From: Pontederia crassipes
Taxonomy: Eukaryota > Streptophyta > Magnoliopsida > Commelinales > Pontederiaceae
Length of the DNA: 64,000 nucleotides
NCBI GenBank assembly: GCA_030549335.1
Contig: CM060196.1
Span: 73,988,139 to 74,052,138 of the forward strand
Direction of reading: 5' to 3'
How positions within the stretch are numbered: position 1 is the first letter of the stretch; each line of letters starts with the position of its first letter. Made by a program: the position numbers and the translations under genes. The notes below the pieces were generated by a model. That model ran no database searches, was not told where the DNA came from, and was given only the letters and a program-made list of their open reading frames with translations. Shown one piece after another: positions 34,391 to 49,300 of the stretch.

Positions 34391-37300
34391 ATGCTTCGTG
34401 TCCTAACGAGGACGAGATCGGCTACCGCGGCCGCACCTTGCCTCCTCTCCGCCAATACCTTCCCCGGTGCCATTCGATGCTTCTCCTCTCGCCGCGATTT
34501 CGATGCCGCATCCATCGCCGACAGCGCCTCCTCCGCCCTTGCGCGCGGCGCTGGGACCGGACTCTACGGCTTCGACGCCCTCAAGACGCCCAAGGGCTTC
34601 CGACGTTTCGTCGACGAAGCCATTGAGAGGTCTTCACGTCGTTTCCTGCCAATTCGCCTTAATACTGCGCATTATGGAGACGGTTTGCCTTCTAGTTGGC
34701 TTCGATCGCCTTATCTTGTGCTCTTTTTTCAGGTCGGCAGAGCTCGTTTCTTACATATCTCAGCTGCCCCCTTCCGAGGAGGTCATCCGGGCCATGGACG
34801 AAATTTCCGACACTGTACACATCTCCCTGACATCTTTTTCTTCGTTCTTAAGTTTCTAGATTTTCTTGGTGCAAGAGCGAGAGGAGATTGAGACATTTCT
34901 ATCTTTTAGGTGTGCTCTGTTATTGATTCTGCGGAACTGTGTCGAAACACGCACCCTGACAGGTGATTGTCAGTGCTTCTCATTTGTGTTACTGTTTATT
35001 TACAATGGTTGTTTTACTCACAGCTTTGCGATTACTTATCAGGGAGTATGTAGATGAGGCAAACTGTGCTGCTATGAGGATGCATGAGCATATTCATGTG
35101 AGTCAAATATAACTGTGAAGATGACGTGTTATCATACTTCTCATGATTGTGTGCATTTTTTTGGTATATAACTATAGCTGAAATCTCAACAACAACAACA
35201 ACAAAGCCTTAGAGGTCGGCTACATGGATCATACGACGCCATTCCGCTCTATTAGTAACCAAACCTTATATTCGTTGATCCATATTCGTTGATCCATGTT
35301 CATAAGATTCGACAGGATTTTACGCTAGCCGTCGGGGCCTAACACAACCCTCCTCCTTCATCCGGGCTTGGGACCAGCTATAAAATATAGGCGGAGTTAG
35401 CTGAAATCTCATAAGTAAAAAATGAAACTTATAAATTGAGGTTTTGTCAATTTTCAAGGTGACAGAAAAACTTATTCTCAAACGAAAATGAACCTTATAA
35501 AGTGAGGTATGAGGGCGTTGCAAGTTTGAACGCGACTTCACTTTGCATTTAGTTTCAATGTGTATGGTTTGACATTTAGTTCTGTGACGCAGGCTGGGTT
35601 AACCCGATATCTGGATTTGGTAGTTTAGTTATCGATTATTATACCTTTCAAAAAGATAGTTACCGACTATTATTTTTTTCCAATGCAGTTTTATATTCTG
35701 TGAACATGATAATCTATAAGATCCTTTTTTTTCTTCTCCAAAGGGGTATAGTTACATCATGTTTGCAATATGTCAGTGTATTATCTATTTTTCTGCAACA
35801 TAAAGGATATTTCAAGTTGATAAGTGGTTAGACTATACTAATGAAATTTATCAAAATTTTCTGTTAATTACGATCCTTTAGGTTTATACCTTCATAGGAT
35901 TTCCTACAGTTTATTGCCTTACAGTTAGACCAGTAGCTGTCACTCATGCAACTTTCTTCTTCTTTTTTTTTGAGAATCCAAAGGATGACAAACTACTTAG
36001 TTCGATATTACAAGTAGACATTGTACAAATAAAATAAAAGGAACACACAGGTACAAAATGTAACACAACCTTAATTCTATATTAAAGGTAAACAATGTAC
36101 AAGTAAAAAAAGAAAGGGATTGCACAAGTACAAATGGTAACACATCTCATACTGTGTCGTCCATACCCAATGTGATGTAGAATATTCACTCTATATCATA
36201 TGGAGGCCAAAAGAATGGTGCTGTTTCACTGGAGTTGGAGAGCCCACAGAACACATGCCTGCATTTCTCATACAACTTTACATCTGTTGCTGTGTTGCAT
36301 CTTCCATTTGTTCTCACTTAAAAATGTAAATTATTTATCTGACATGTCATTGCTGATAATATTTTGCCATGATAGTTTTTTAAAATAATCTGGAGTCCGA
36401 TTAAAAGAGGGAGAGGGAGGCCAAGGCGGACACTTGGCGAACTAATAGAGCAAGATCTATTGGTGAATAATATACCGAAAGGTTTGGTTACTAATAGAGC
36501 GGAATGGCGTCGTATGATCCATGTAGCCGACCCCACCTAGTGGGATAAGGCTTTGTTGTTGTTGTTGTTGTTGTTGTTTGTTGTTGATAGTTTTTTAAAA
36601 CTTTAACTATCGGTTATTCTAACATTTTATGGAAACAATCCCATGCACAATTTACCTCTTTGTTTTTGGCATTGTGGTCATGGACGTAGATTTTATCTCA
36701 ATCAGTGATAGAAATGAGTGATTCATTTTTATGAGGTGTAAGAAAGGAGCTTCTAATATGCTTAGAATAAGTCGGTCCATTTTTGTCTCTTGCTAATAAG
36801 CTTTTGAAATTGACAAATTATTAGACTCCAAGAGTTTACAAAGAATGTAACATTTCTTTTGTAAAAAAAAAGAGAATGTAAAATTTCTACTTGGATTTTA
36901 AGCAGTTGTGAGATGCCATACTAATTGATTTTTGCACTTATAGTTTATAGTCAGAGTGATTATTTTTTGGATAGTTGGTGTATCTATCTTTACCACAATA
37001 CACATACACACACATATATATGTATATATGAGGAGGGATTTCACCAATATATTCGTAAGAATGATAATCACGATTATGAAATAAGGATTCCAATTTGCTT
37101 GCATTGTGGTTTAAATATACATACACACACATATATATGTATATACACACACATATATAAGAAGCTGCAGCCCGAGCGGGTATTGTTATAGAGGAGAAAA
37201 ATTGGCCATCATTTTTCCCCATCATTCATCATGATATTGCGGGCGAGATCCCAATTCATTTGCAGAGATTGCAGTACTTTTCCTTTGCATCATTGTTAGG

Positions 37301-40300
37301 TATTAATGCTTAATTACTCCTGTTAATTTCCCATTTACATTTGTCTGATTTTCTTTCCTAAAAAAAAAGAATAAATATTCCCATTTTCAATGACGATCAA
37401 ATATGCTCAGATTTTGTTATCATGAGAAAATGGATCTATGTACAGGCATACGGTTGAAAATTGATGCTTGTACAAAGGGCGTAACTGATTTGCAAGTAGC
37501 ATTGAATTTCCTTCACATGATAGTTTGACATACATTTTTTTTAGAGGGAAAAGGATGGCCACCAGGTTGTGTGGTTGTCATCCAGTTTGGCCTACATTTT
37601 GAGTTTTACAGCAAGAAAGTTTTCTTGAAAAAGTATGATTTTAATTCTGGCTGGAAAAGGATTTGTCTAGTGGATTTCTGGTTTGGGGCTGAGGCTGATA
37701 TTTTAAGGTTAACAGTTGTAGAAATAGTCACCTTTCTTTTTTCCATTTTTGTGTAACAATTCTGTCAGCCTTTCAATATCTGTCAAAGAAGGGTGGTACC
37801 CTCATGGGCATGCCTCTTTTGGATCCACTTGCTGGACTTCTTGTGTCAGGCATGATATGGAAAGCTGGGTTTGAAACTGGCTATCGTAGGTAACAATTCA
37901 TGTGCTTTAAGTTCAGATAGATGCATAGACTCAAGTATTGATCCTCAAATTTTTTGTTCGATGCAATTCTTATGCTGTATTGCAAATTCCTTGTGTAATG
38001 TTCTTGCTGATCTTCTTTCCTTTTTGCTAAGGCATATCTCAGTTTTTCCATGTACATCGATCAAGTTAATTTGGCATCATGCTCTACTTTTGTTATCATT
38101 GTTTCATCTCACATTAGGAAACTACTTATATTTTTTTATTCTGTGTTTCATATCTCTAACAACTCCGCCTATATTTTATAGCCGGTCCCAAGCCCGGATA
38201 AAGGAAGAGGGTTGTGTTAGGCCCCGACAGCCAGCATAAAATCCTGTCGAATCTTATGAACATGGATCAACGAATAAGAGCGGAATGGCGTCGTATGATC
38301 CATGTAGCCGACCCCACCTAGTGGGATAAGGCTTTGTTGTTGTTGTTGTTTGTTGTTTGTGGTTTTAGTGTTTCCTATTATATGATTTTTCTTCCTAGAA
38401 GTTTCTTCTTATGGGGGTCCATAAAACTAACATGCATTCTCTTTTCGTATTTGATATTCCTAATTTCCTTGCAGTTTCTTAATACCAATTGCAATTTATA
38501 TACTGCAATATTAAGAGCCCAAGATGAAGGTGTGCTGCATACTGCTGAAGCTCAAAGAGCTGCACATGCTTTGCAAGTTGATTTTGAGAAGGGAGGAATC
38601 CATCTTCCTGCAGGTAATGAATCATGGTTGCTGTATCTCTTATTAATATTTTGTTTGTTCCTAACCTTATCTTTTTTGTCCTCAGAGAAATTGGAGCAAG
38701 TCAATAAATTGAATGTGGCAATTGCTCAACTGGGTGCAAAGTATGTATACAATTTTTTTCTCCTAAAAAAGTTCTTTTTTTTTTTTTGAGAAATGTATGT
38801 AAATTCTCAGTCTGCATCTTTTTCATTAGTTATTGTTGTTGGTGCTTATGAATTTGCGTTTTGCTACCATAGCTTCACAATTGATGAATTATGTGCCAAC
38901 AGAGGAAATAAAGCCCAACAAAAATACTTAACATAACAAAGGCGGGAAAAGTCCTGTATAACAAATAAAAACAATCATTCTGGTCAAGATAGTGATTTTG
39001 ATTTTTCTATTAGTGAGGTCTAGACATTAGTAGGATGACAACAAACATTATTTTTGGTACTGGAAAGGGCTTGACATCCTCTAGAGAGGAGTTAAACAGC
39101 ACTGAGTGATTAGCCTTCGTCATCAGCACTAAGTGCCTTCGAAATAGGAGTTAATAAGTTTGACTATGTGACAGACAAGCTGCATTCATGGGTACTTGTT
39201 AGGGTGTAAATGTACAATGTTAATTTCTTATGTCTCTATTCTGTGTTCTTAAATTCTAGACAAGCTGTCATCTTTCATTTCAAATAAGGATTTCTTGCAT
39301 GTCAAGAATCTTGTGCCCATTGCCATTCACGTATTTTGCAGTTGGATAGTTCTAATCCTTATAATTCAATGAGCTTAAGAATATCACAAGACATCACTAG
39401 AAACAAATTTTTATGATATAAAATTAATACAACAACAACAACAACAAAGCCTTATCCCACTAGGTGGGGTCGGCTACATGGATCATACGACTTGATCCAT
39501 GTTCATGAGATTCGACAAAGTAAAAACATGCTTTTTACTTTGTCATTTGTTTCCTTACCAACTTATCACTCATATGTAACCTGCTTCTATGGCTGGCTTG
39601 CTTTGGTCTAGTCTTCCTTTTACCCTAGAACGGTATGTAGCTCGCTTTAAAGATTTTGGTGTACATGGCAACAACTCGTTCTTAAATACATAATTACATG
39701 GTAAAAGTTTTCCAAGTCACTTTCTTGAAGAACATGACCACAAAAGTACTGTTGTTACTTTTTGCCAGGTATCTTTGGTTTTTCGATAGTTAGCTTCTAG
39801 AAGTTTGGATGACTACTCAAATTATGTAGCGACCCTTTCCCCAAAAAACTTCCAGAAGTTCATAACTTTGTGGTTATGACTTTCTGTTTTTTTCAATGTT
39901 AATTTGCTTCTCTATAATTTGATACAAATGGTAAAGATATACAAATTTGTGGAGTTCATTACTTTTGTAAAACTTTTCACTACCAAACTGAACATATCTA
40001 TCAAGTACCTGCTATACTAGAAACCAGAAGACCTATTCTTAGATATTAGCTTATCTTTACTGTTTTTATCAGGTTCAGTGAGAATATTATGATTGATCCA
40101 GGTTGCGTGGATATATTTCCAGCTTCACGAATACCAAGTCATTTGCACCATCATTTTAGGCCAATTTACCGACTAATTCCCAATGGATCTGGCATGTCTC
40201 GAATTTCACATGAAGGGAATAAGGAAAAAGGCTTGCGAATAAGTACTGATTCAAGTACTATGTCCATGGTTTTGAAATGGGTATCAGATGCTGAGGTGAT

Positions 40301-43300
40301 GACTTGTTTTTCTTTGGAAGTAATCATTGATTCACCTGATCTGATTTATTGAAGAAGTTTTTTTAGAGCAAAATTTATTGAAGAAGTCTGTTGAGTGGAA
40401 CCATGAAAATTTACAGGTTAGGAAGCAAATGTACGTAATGGGAAATTCTGTTCCACGGGCTAATCTTGCTGTTCTGGATGATCTTATATGTGCTCGTCAT
40501 GAGCTTGCACAGGTATTTGTTTCAGCTTTCTTTCATGATTTCTACCCAAAATATGAAAAAGATTGAGCAGCTTTTTATTCTACATGATTTCAAAGAAAAG
40601 CATGAATTTTTTTTTGAGAAGAAAAAGGATGACTACCAAATTGTGTGGTTGTCATTCAGGTATATATATATCTGGAAACTGAAGAGATGTACAATTGTGT
40701 GCTCTCGAAGAGAGAGCAGCAAAAATGAAAAAAATTATATCAGCCAAAACCCCACTCCCGAAGCAAAAATAGAGTGTGGTGTACAATATGCTCTATCTGA
40801 CATCGCTCCCCACAAAAAATCACTCGGTTCGCTGAAGCCATATCGCCCAGGAATCTGCCAAAAAAATCGCCACCGGTGCCCGCCATCTCTGACCCTGTCG
40901 GGCCAAACCACGAAGAAGCTGCCACAACGCTGTAGGATCAGAGGGAAAAGGGACCACAAAGGGAATCCGATGCCAGATGCCGCGTGATGTCGCACATGTA
41001 AAGAATAGATGGCCAATGTCCTCCGCCTCACCACAGAGGACGCATGTCGTGTCACTGTGGTGTGCCCACCTCACCCTATATGTCCTGGTGAGAAGTCTAT
41101 CCCGCCGCATGAGCCAAGCAAAAATCTTGACTTTCAGCGGGACACGGGATCTCCAAATAAGTCGACAATCAAATCTGAAATCCTCCGACGTCGTCATGTC
41201 AGGAAGAAAGCGGATGTAGAGACTCCGTGCCGACCAGGCCTTCGATAGCCAAACCCAACCATCATGTCTGGACTGGTCGGGACGGAAGGAGGCAATCCTC
41301 CGGTGAAGAGCAAGAAACTCCATGTAACGCTGATTAGAGAGGGCTGATATGAAAGGTGGGGCCAGGAGCCGGAGCCCGGGCCACCGGGCGTAGACCAGGT
41401 CTCCGCCACCGTCGCGTCAGGATGCACCGCCAGAGCATACAATCGGGGGAAGGCCTCCGCAAATGAGTCCCCGGGGGACCAGCCATGCCGCCAAAAGGAG
41501 AAGTCCGCTTCGGAGCCAAGAGAGGGGGTCATGAGTGAACGCACCCTCGGAATCAGTGCCGCCCCACCACGCCAAAATGATGAAGCTCTGGGAGGCAGCA
41601 TAATCCTCGAATCCCAAAAAAGGTCTCGTCCATAGCATGTGAAGAAGACTGACTGCCATAATCCATCCTCGGGTCCCATGATCCGCCTGACCCACCGAGC
41701 TAGGAGAGCCCAATTGATGTAGCGGAGGTCCAAACCCTTAGTCCGCCCTAAGAGGTGGGGCGGCAAACACTGCTCCAAGTAACAAGGTGGACTCCGCGCC
41801 GATCAGGACCGCCACCCTGCCAAAAGAATCTGCTCAAAGAATCCATACATCTGATAATCTGGGCAGGTGCTTTGAGAACAGTCATATAACATATAGTACA
41901 TTGGGAGTGCCGAGAGAACAGATCGGAGGACAAGACGGCCACCCCGGTATAGGAGACGTGAACTCCAACCCTGGAGCCTCTGCTCCATGTGCTCTAGAAT
42001 TGGAGTTCAACCCCGGGATGTGATGTGGCGGTCGGAGAGAGGTAGGCCCAGATATGTGATCGGCAGTGTACCAATAGGAGTGAAGCTTGGCCGCGCATCT
42101 GTCAGCAACCTCGGAAACCATGCCAAAAGGGATGAATGAAGACTTGGCATGGTTTATCTGAAGACCCATCGTGGCGCCGAATAACTCAACGAGAATGGCC
42201 ACACGTCGAGCTTCCTCCTCCGAACCCTCGATGAAAAACACCGTGTCATTAGCATATTGGAGGAGAGGAACCAAGCCCTCGGCGAAGCCGCTGAAAAGGC
42301 CCGCCGCGCAGGACATCTGAGTGCCTCTGGCCAGCGCATCAACTGCCAGGACGAAGAGCATGGGGGCCAGTAGGCAGCCCTGGCGGACTCCACACTGAGG
42401 CTGAATCCAGTCTCCCAAAATCGCCCCATTGGCCAAGACCGAGAAAGAAGCGGTGGTAACACATCGCTTCATCCAGGCGATCCAAGTCTCCGGGAACCCT
42501 CTGACCTGCAAACAATGCCAAAGGAAAGGCCATGAGACAGTGTCATGCTTTGGAGAAGTCGACCTTCCATAGGAAGGCCTGGCGGCTAGTCCTCCTCCAA
42601 TGAGCTATGATCTCCGAGGCCATGGTATAGCTGTCAGTGATGACCCGCTCCTGAATGAAAGCCGTCTGTGCAGGGTGGATCAAAACTGGCAAGACCTCCC
42701 AAAGACGATTCGCCAATACCCGAGCCACTAAAAGATAGATGGCGATGGATAAGGCGATGGGTCGGAAGTCCTCCACTCGGTCAGCCGGGGTCCGCTTCGG
42801 GAGTAAGAAGAGGAGGAACCGGTTGAGGCGATTAAATCCCCGGTTCTCGCTAGTGAACTCCCGAATGACCGCCAGGACGTTCTCACGCACTATTGTCCAA
42901 AACTCTCGATAGAAGAAAATCGGGAAGCCATCAAGGCCTGGCGTGGCGTCACCGTTGAGGTCCTAGAGGGCCTCGGTGACCTCTTCAGAGATGGCCTGCA
43001 CAAGCAAAGAGAGTGAGACGAGGAATATCCCCTAGGGCCCAACGCCATGGGCTCGGAGACTGTCGTCGGGTCGACGAATGGAAGTAGGAGGTGATGGCCT
43101 CTCCAATGCTATGCTGGCTAGTGAAACGCTGGCCCTGCACCTCAATCTGGTCGATCCTGTTCGCTCTTCTTCGAGAGCTCGCATATAGGTGAAAAAATCG
43201 AGTGTTAGCATCTCCCTCCTGTAGCCAGGTCTGTCGGGAGCGCTGCCTCCATTGGATCTCCACGATCCTATCCTCAAGCTGGATGATCTCCTGAGCCCGT

Positions 43301-46300
43301 CTGCGCTCCAACTCCGTATCAGTAAGTGGGTGGGAGTCCTCTCGCCAGTCTATCCGGGCAATCCTCTCGAGGGCATCGGTCCGACGTTTCTCCATGTCCT
43401 CCTGAATCTGGTGTCTATGTCTGCAGAGGAAGGACCGAAGGCTGGCTAGGCATGATGCTGTGTTTGTGGCCTCCACTCTCTGCCATTGCTCCATCACTAA
43501 TTGACGTCTTCGAGTAGCCAGGAGCGCTCGAAGCGGAAGAGAGAGCGCTGCCTTTGACTATTGTCGGAGCGCCACAACGGGGGGTGTGGTCCGAGAACGG
43601 TCGGTCCATCGCCTGAACCACGGCTAGCCGGTGAGTCTCCGATCCAAGGAAGCGATCAATCCTCGATCTTGTGGTCGGGGTCGCAGTACTCCGCCACGTG
43701 AATCTGCAATTGGAGGGTGGAAAATCGATCAGTGACTCCGAGTCGATGAAATCTCTGAACTCCTTTGCACCAGCATCTCTTCCCCGTCGTCTGATGGGAC
43801 GATCATCCATGTCAAGAGTGACATTGAAGTCTCGCCAATCAGCCATTGTGTGTCCGGGAGGTGGGCACGTGCCCCTCTGAGCTCCTCCCACATGGTGCCA
43901 CGCAAGGATGCTGAACACGGCCCATAGACACATGAGATAAGATAGTTGCCACACCCTCGTAGGTGAGCCATCATTGAGAAGCGGGCCATCCAAGAGTTCA
44001 CCAAGGAGAAGAGATCCTCCCTCCAGCCAATAATGCATCCACCCGACTGCCCCACCGCATGAAGGGAGAGATGCCCTATCATCCTCGGGCCCCCAATCTG
44101 TGTTCATATCCCAGAACTACAGTGAGGAGGGCCATATCCACCTCCCACTTCATGAGATAGCGGCCCAGGGTCCGACCGACGCCTCCCTGCGACTCTTAGG
44201 CCTCTGACATTCCATGTGAGCACCTTCATGGGGCCACTGGAGTGTTCACCTATGTTTCCGAACTGTTGCTGGACGCCGAGCGCCTCCTTTGGCTGTGGGC
44301 AAGGAGCCTCCGAAATGGTCGATGTAGACCCATCCTAATTGCCATTCCGGCCTTTGGCGTGTCTGGCGACGGGTATGGCGAATGCCAGCAGCCTCAGCCA
44401 CCAGAAGAACCTCCTCATCTGCCCTCCCGTTGAGGAGGGGTTCCCCGGCGATCACATGCTGGTCGGCGATGACTGGCGGAGGAGGTGTCCCCTCGGCGGC
44501 ATCAGGCGATAGAGGCATCGTTTCGACCTGCGTCGTCTCAGGTTGCCGAGGTGGAGGAGGCCTGTCAACGTGGACCGGGTGGCGGCGTTGATAACGGCGG
44601 GGGGCGGAGTCGAGCTGCCGGCGGGGGGCGGAGTCGAGGTGCCGGCGGGGAGCATCGCAGACGCTGGATGGCGGTCGGCGACAGAGGTGGGCTTGGAGGG
44701 CAGCGTGAGCCGGGTCTGGGACGACAGAGATGGGGTCAAGGTTGGGACATGGGTGTGGTGTTGGCGGTGGATTTGAGGTGGCGATGTTGCTCGGTCACTA
44801 AAGGATTGCCGGCGGCCGGATCAGGTCGGGCTTGGAGGAGAAGGTGAGTGAAGTGGGGCTGGGTCGTGTTCGAGGTCGTTGGCGGGTGCGCGCTGGCTCG
44901 GATCGGACGTGGGTATGGGCGGAGTCAGAGGAAGGTGAGATTAGGTCGGAGGGGGATTCGTGTTGCAGGGGGGTTGAGTCCGCTAGCTGGATCCGGGTGA
45001 TCCAGGCTCGCGGGCAGCGGGTTGGCGGGTTTGTAACGGGTTCGGAATTTTAAAAGGGGTATGGGTGTCACGTGTTGCCCTCGCGTGCTCTGTCGCGCCA
45101 GACTGGCCTGCAGCTGCAGGTGTCCTTGCTGCTGACTGTCGCGGCGACGGAGGGTGTCGGCCGGCAACCACCTCCGCCCACGACGCCATGTTGCCGGGGT
45201 ATTGCAGCCGGAGGATGAAACTGTCAGTCCCGGCGCAGAGGATGACTGACTGTGGGAGGGCGCCACCCTCACGTATCTCCACCACGACAAACGTGGTAGA
45301 CAGATCCGGCGACCCGAGGGGGGGAAGAACTACCGAAATAGGGTCTTTCTTTTTGAGAACAAAAGCATGAAAGATATCGTGTTGGAGGTGTATTTGAGAA
45401 AATCTTCAGAGATAAGGAACTTCACCCATATTACAACTTTGTCCTCATGTCTTTTATCTGCACGCCCAACAAGTAATATCACTCAGTGGAAATAGGTTAA
45501 AAGGCAGAGCAATTTTTTGTTTGAGGAGAGAAAGGATGACCACTCGATGTTGTCATCCATATATACATATACATATACATATACATGTACATGTACATGT
45601 ACATGTACATGTAGTACATGTACATGTAGTACATGTACATGTACATGTACTACATGTACATGTACATGTACTACATGTACATGTACATATACATATACAT
45701 GTACATATACATGTACTACATGTACATGTACATATACATATACATGTACATATACATGTACATATACTTATGTATAGCTATAAAATGAGGATCATGTGCA
45801 AGTGTGTGCTCTCATGAAGAAACCGAATGGACGTCTTGTGACACTCAGCTGCCAAACCTCTCGTGATATTGGGTACTCAAAAGAAGAAGTGAGTGGTGTC
45901 CTCCTCCGTCTCGCCGCTTAAGATGCATGATGTGTCAGAATGAGCTGCCCGCCTTATATTCTCTGGTGAGAAGCTTGTTGAGCCCCCAAGTGACCTTTCC
46001 TCCAGCCCCGTGATCCGCCCCAGCCACTGGACAAGAAGAGTCCAGTCGGCACAGCAAAATCCGCATGATCATAGAGAAACGTTGTCGCTCCCTCGAGGAG
46101 TTGGACCCCTGCTCATGGCCGAAGTCCTCCTATGGCCGGTGCGCGAATGTGCTAGCAGCCGCTGAAGTGGCCGCCACAACCAAGGCGCCCTCGTCATCAA
46201 ATCTTCCGGCAAGGAGACAGTTGTCCTGTGCTGACTGCTCCTCATCGGTGAGTCCATCTCGTGGTGATAATCGAGTGGAGCTGCTTGCCATAAACTGCTG

Positions 46301-49300
46301 AAAGCTTACATCACTATTTTTTGCTGATTTTGCATCACTCACCCGCTGTTACTTTTGAGGAGAAAAAGGATGACCACCAGGGTTGTGATTATCATCCATC
46401 TATATATATATCTTGCTCAATCAATCACTGACTCGCTGTTATTATCCCACTGTCAGTGTGATGAGGACAGAATCTGGGGGACCAGGTGAGGAAGGAGTGG
46501 AAGATAGAAATATGGGACAAGGGATGGGAACACTGGAGGGAACAGATTCATGGAGCAAGAGATAAAAGGCACGGGAATTGGGGATAACCTTGTGTATGAA
46601 GGGGAGAGAGAGGAAAGGGAATGGGTGGTCAAAAGTCAGAATGCATGATTATTTCTGTGAGAGGCATAAATTATAACAAAAGTTCTTAATTTTTTTTACC
46701 TTCATAATTCTATTTTCGCAATCATATTATGTTTCAATTTTTTTTTTGAGGAGTGTTTCAATTTACTTTTTCCGATTTATTATTTGTGATTTCAATAATT
46801 CTTATCACAGATTTAGTCCATTGAACTGATGTTGATTCCATTATGCCAACATGACCAATTGTGTCTCCAACTCCCCATTTTAATGCTTCTTTGGTCAATT
46901 CACTAGGTTTTTTTATCCTAAAAAAATCACTAGGTTTCTAAGCAAAACTTATAGAAATTGCTGGAATTTGATGGTCTATATATTAGTCATATTTATCATC
47001 TTCAATAAGTAATAAATATCCCACTAATATGTGTATATATATTTAATTTAAACTTAAGAGAGAAACTGTATGCAGCTATGTGTGTCATGACCGCTTGAAA
47101 AAACTATCACAAGCATGTAAATATTTGGATTGACAGAATACATGCTTACTACAAATGTAACTTGCTTTACATTACCTAAACCCTAAAACCTAAATCCTAA
47201 ATCCTATAAAGCAGTGTCCATCCACATCCTCAATCAGCCCGCTTTCTTTAGCATTTTTGTTTGCATATCTTCACCTTCAATTAGTATTTCGACAGAAAAT
47301 GAAAGGCTACTCAAAGGATGTCTTCATCCTAAACTATCTAAAAGAAAGAACTCATGGTAGATATGTATTTACTTTAGGTTTTGTCTGTTACTCTTTAATG
47401 AAGAATGTTGGATACAGATAATGGATTGCAAGTCCTATTCTGAGTTTGCAGTTCGCTCAAATGTTGCAGCTTCACCTGATGTTGTCATGTCTTTCCTGTT
47501 AGACATGAGTAGAACTGTCAGATCCAAGGCTGATAAGGTGTGGAATGATGAGTTTTTTTTATCCTTTGTATAGAGGATCTTGATTTTGCTTTTGCCTTTT
47601 CCTGTTGAGGACTTTCTTGATTTTGAGTTTCTTCTGTTATAGGAGTTTGAAACTGTACGACAATTTAAAAGGAAAGCCTTGAATCAAAACTTTGCAGATC
47701 TAGATCCATGGGATGAAAGTTATTTCACAGCAATGATGACATCTTCTGAATATGATTTGGATTCATCAGTAAGTGGTTCAGGATCAATACTTCTTTTTGA
47801 ATAAAACTTCTTTGTTGTGACGTAGAAATTGTAATAATTATAGTCATCAAGAATCCATCAATTTCTTCCATCATCATTGTTCCTTTCTATAAAATATCAT
47901 CACAATTTTTATGCTTGGATTCAGACATTCATCTTGTCCTTAAATTCATTTTGTGCATGGCAACAGGTTATTGCATCATATTTTTCGTTACGACAGTGCC
48001 TTGAGGGGTTAAAAATTCTAGTTGAGTCATTATTTGGCGCGACATTCCATCAAATCTCAGTACAATCTGGAGAAACTTGGCATCCGGATGTTATAAAGTT
48101 GTCTCTTCATCATCCTTGTGAGGTACAACTGCAAACACATATGAATGACTTCTGGGATGCATCTATTTCAAAACATTCTTTTACTGGTTTCCGTGGATTG
48201 ATTTGCTTTATCTTATGAATTATGAAGCAATTCAAGATCACTCTCAACAGAAAATATGAAGTGGCCCAAGATACTTGAACTTTGTAATGACAGTTGTAAC
48301 TTGGACATTAGCAAGAGGCGCACTTTGAACACAACTAATATTTTTCTCTGATATTCTGATCACCCTTGCCCGGATAAAGGAGGAGGGTTGTGTTAGGCCC
48401 CGACAGCCAACATAAAATCATGTCGAATCTTATGAACATGGATCAACGAATATATTGTGTTAATGCTAGGTCGTTACCCGTAAGTAACGCGCTGTACAGC
48501 TCGGGTACAGTGATAAGAGAGCAAGAGCCGCTGCATCCTCGCCTGAATGCAGTGTTAAATGAGCAAGGGCTACCGCACTCTAATGGACGGAGGCGGTTAA
48601 AGAAGCTAGTTCATGAGACTAAGGTCAGATTAGGTTCTTGGAACATTGGGACGTTGAATGGGAAGCGTCTCGAGGTGGCACAAGTAATGGACCAGCGTAA
48701 GATTAGTATCTTATGCTTGCAAGAAACTAGATGGGTAGGAGAGGGAAGTAAAGAGATTAGGTTAAATGGTTCCAAACTTTGGTACACAGGTAAGGTAAAT
48801 GGAAGGAATGGTGTTGGTATTATCGCGGATGCAGAATGGAGGAAGAATGTTGTGGAAGTTAAAAGGATTGATGATCGAATCATATCCGTGAAAGTAATTG
48901 TTGGAAAGGAGACTATGAACATTATTAGTGCATATGCACCCCAAGTAGGGGCAGAATCACATCTCAAGGAGAAGTTTTGGGCAGATATGGAGGGTTTGAT
49001 TGAAAGTATACCAACAACCGAGAAAGTTTATATTGGGGGAGACCTTAATGGACATGTTGGTAAAGAGGCAGGACCACATGCAAGGGTTCATGGTGGTTTT
49101 GGTTTTGGGGAGTTGAATGAGGAAGGACAAACTATTATTGATTTTTCTTTAGCATACGACCTTAAGATTATCAACACTTGTTTTAGGAAGAGAGAGGAAC
49201 ATTTAATCACATACAAAAGTGGAACTCATAGGTCTCAAATCGATTTTTTCTTGATAAGAAATACGGATAAAAGACGTTGCACTAATTGCAAAGTAATTCC

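Noticed and set aside
44242-45370. Plus-strand ORFs of 63-120 codons over the GC-rich L1 5' region
   Set aside because: Antisense shadows of the L1 leader and ORF1 region.
45517-45817. Two ORFs of 86 and 98 codons
   Set aside because: They are translations of the TACATG/TATACA microsatellite.
48611-48967. 118-codon minus-strand ORF and other antisense frames in the LINE
   Set aside because: Shadow of the RTE ORF; no independent support.
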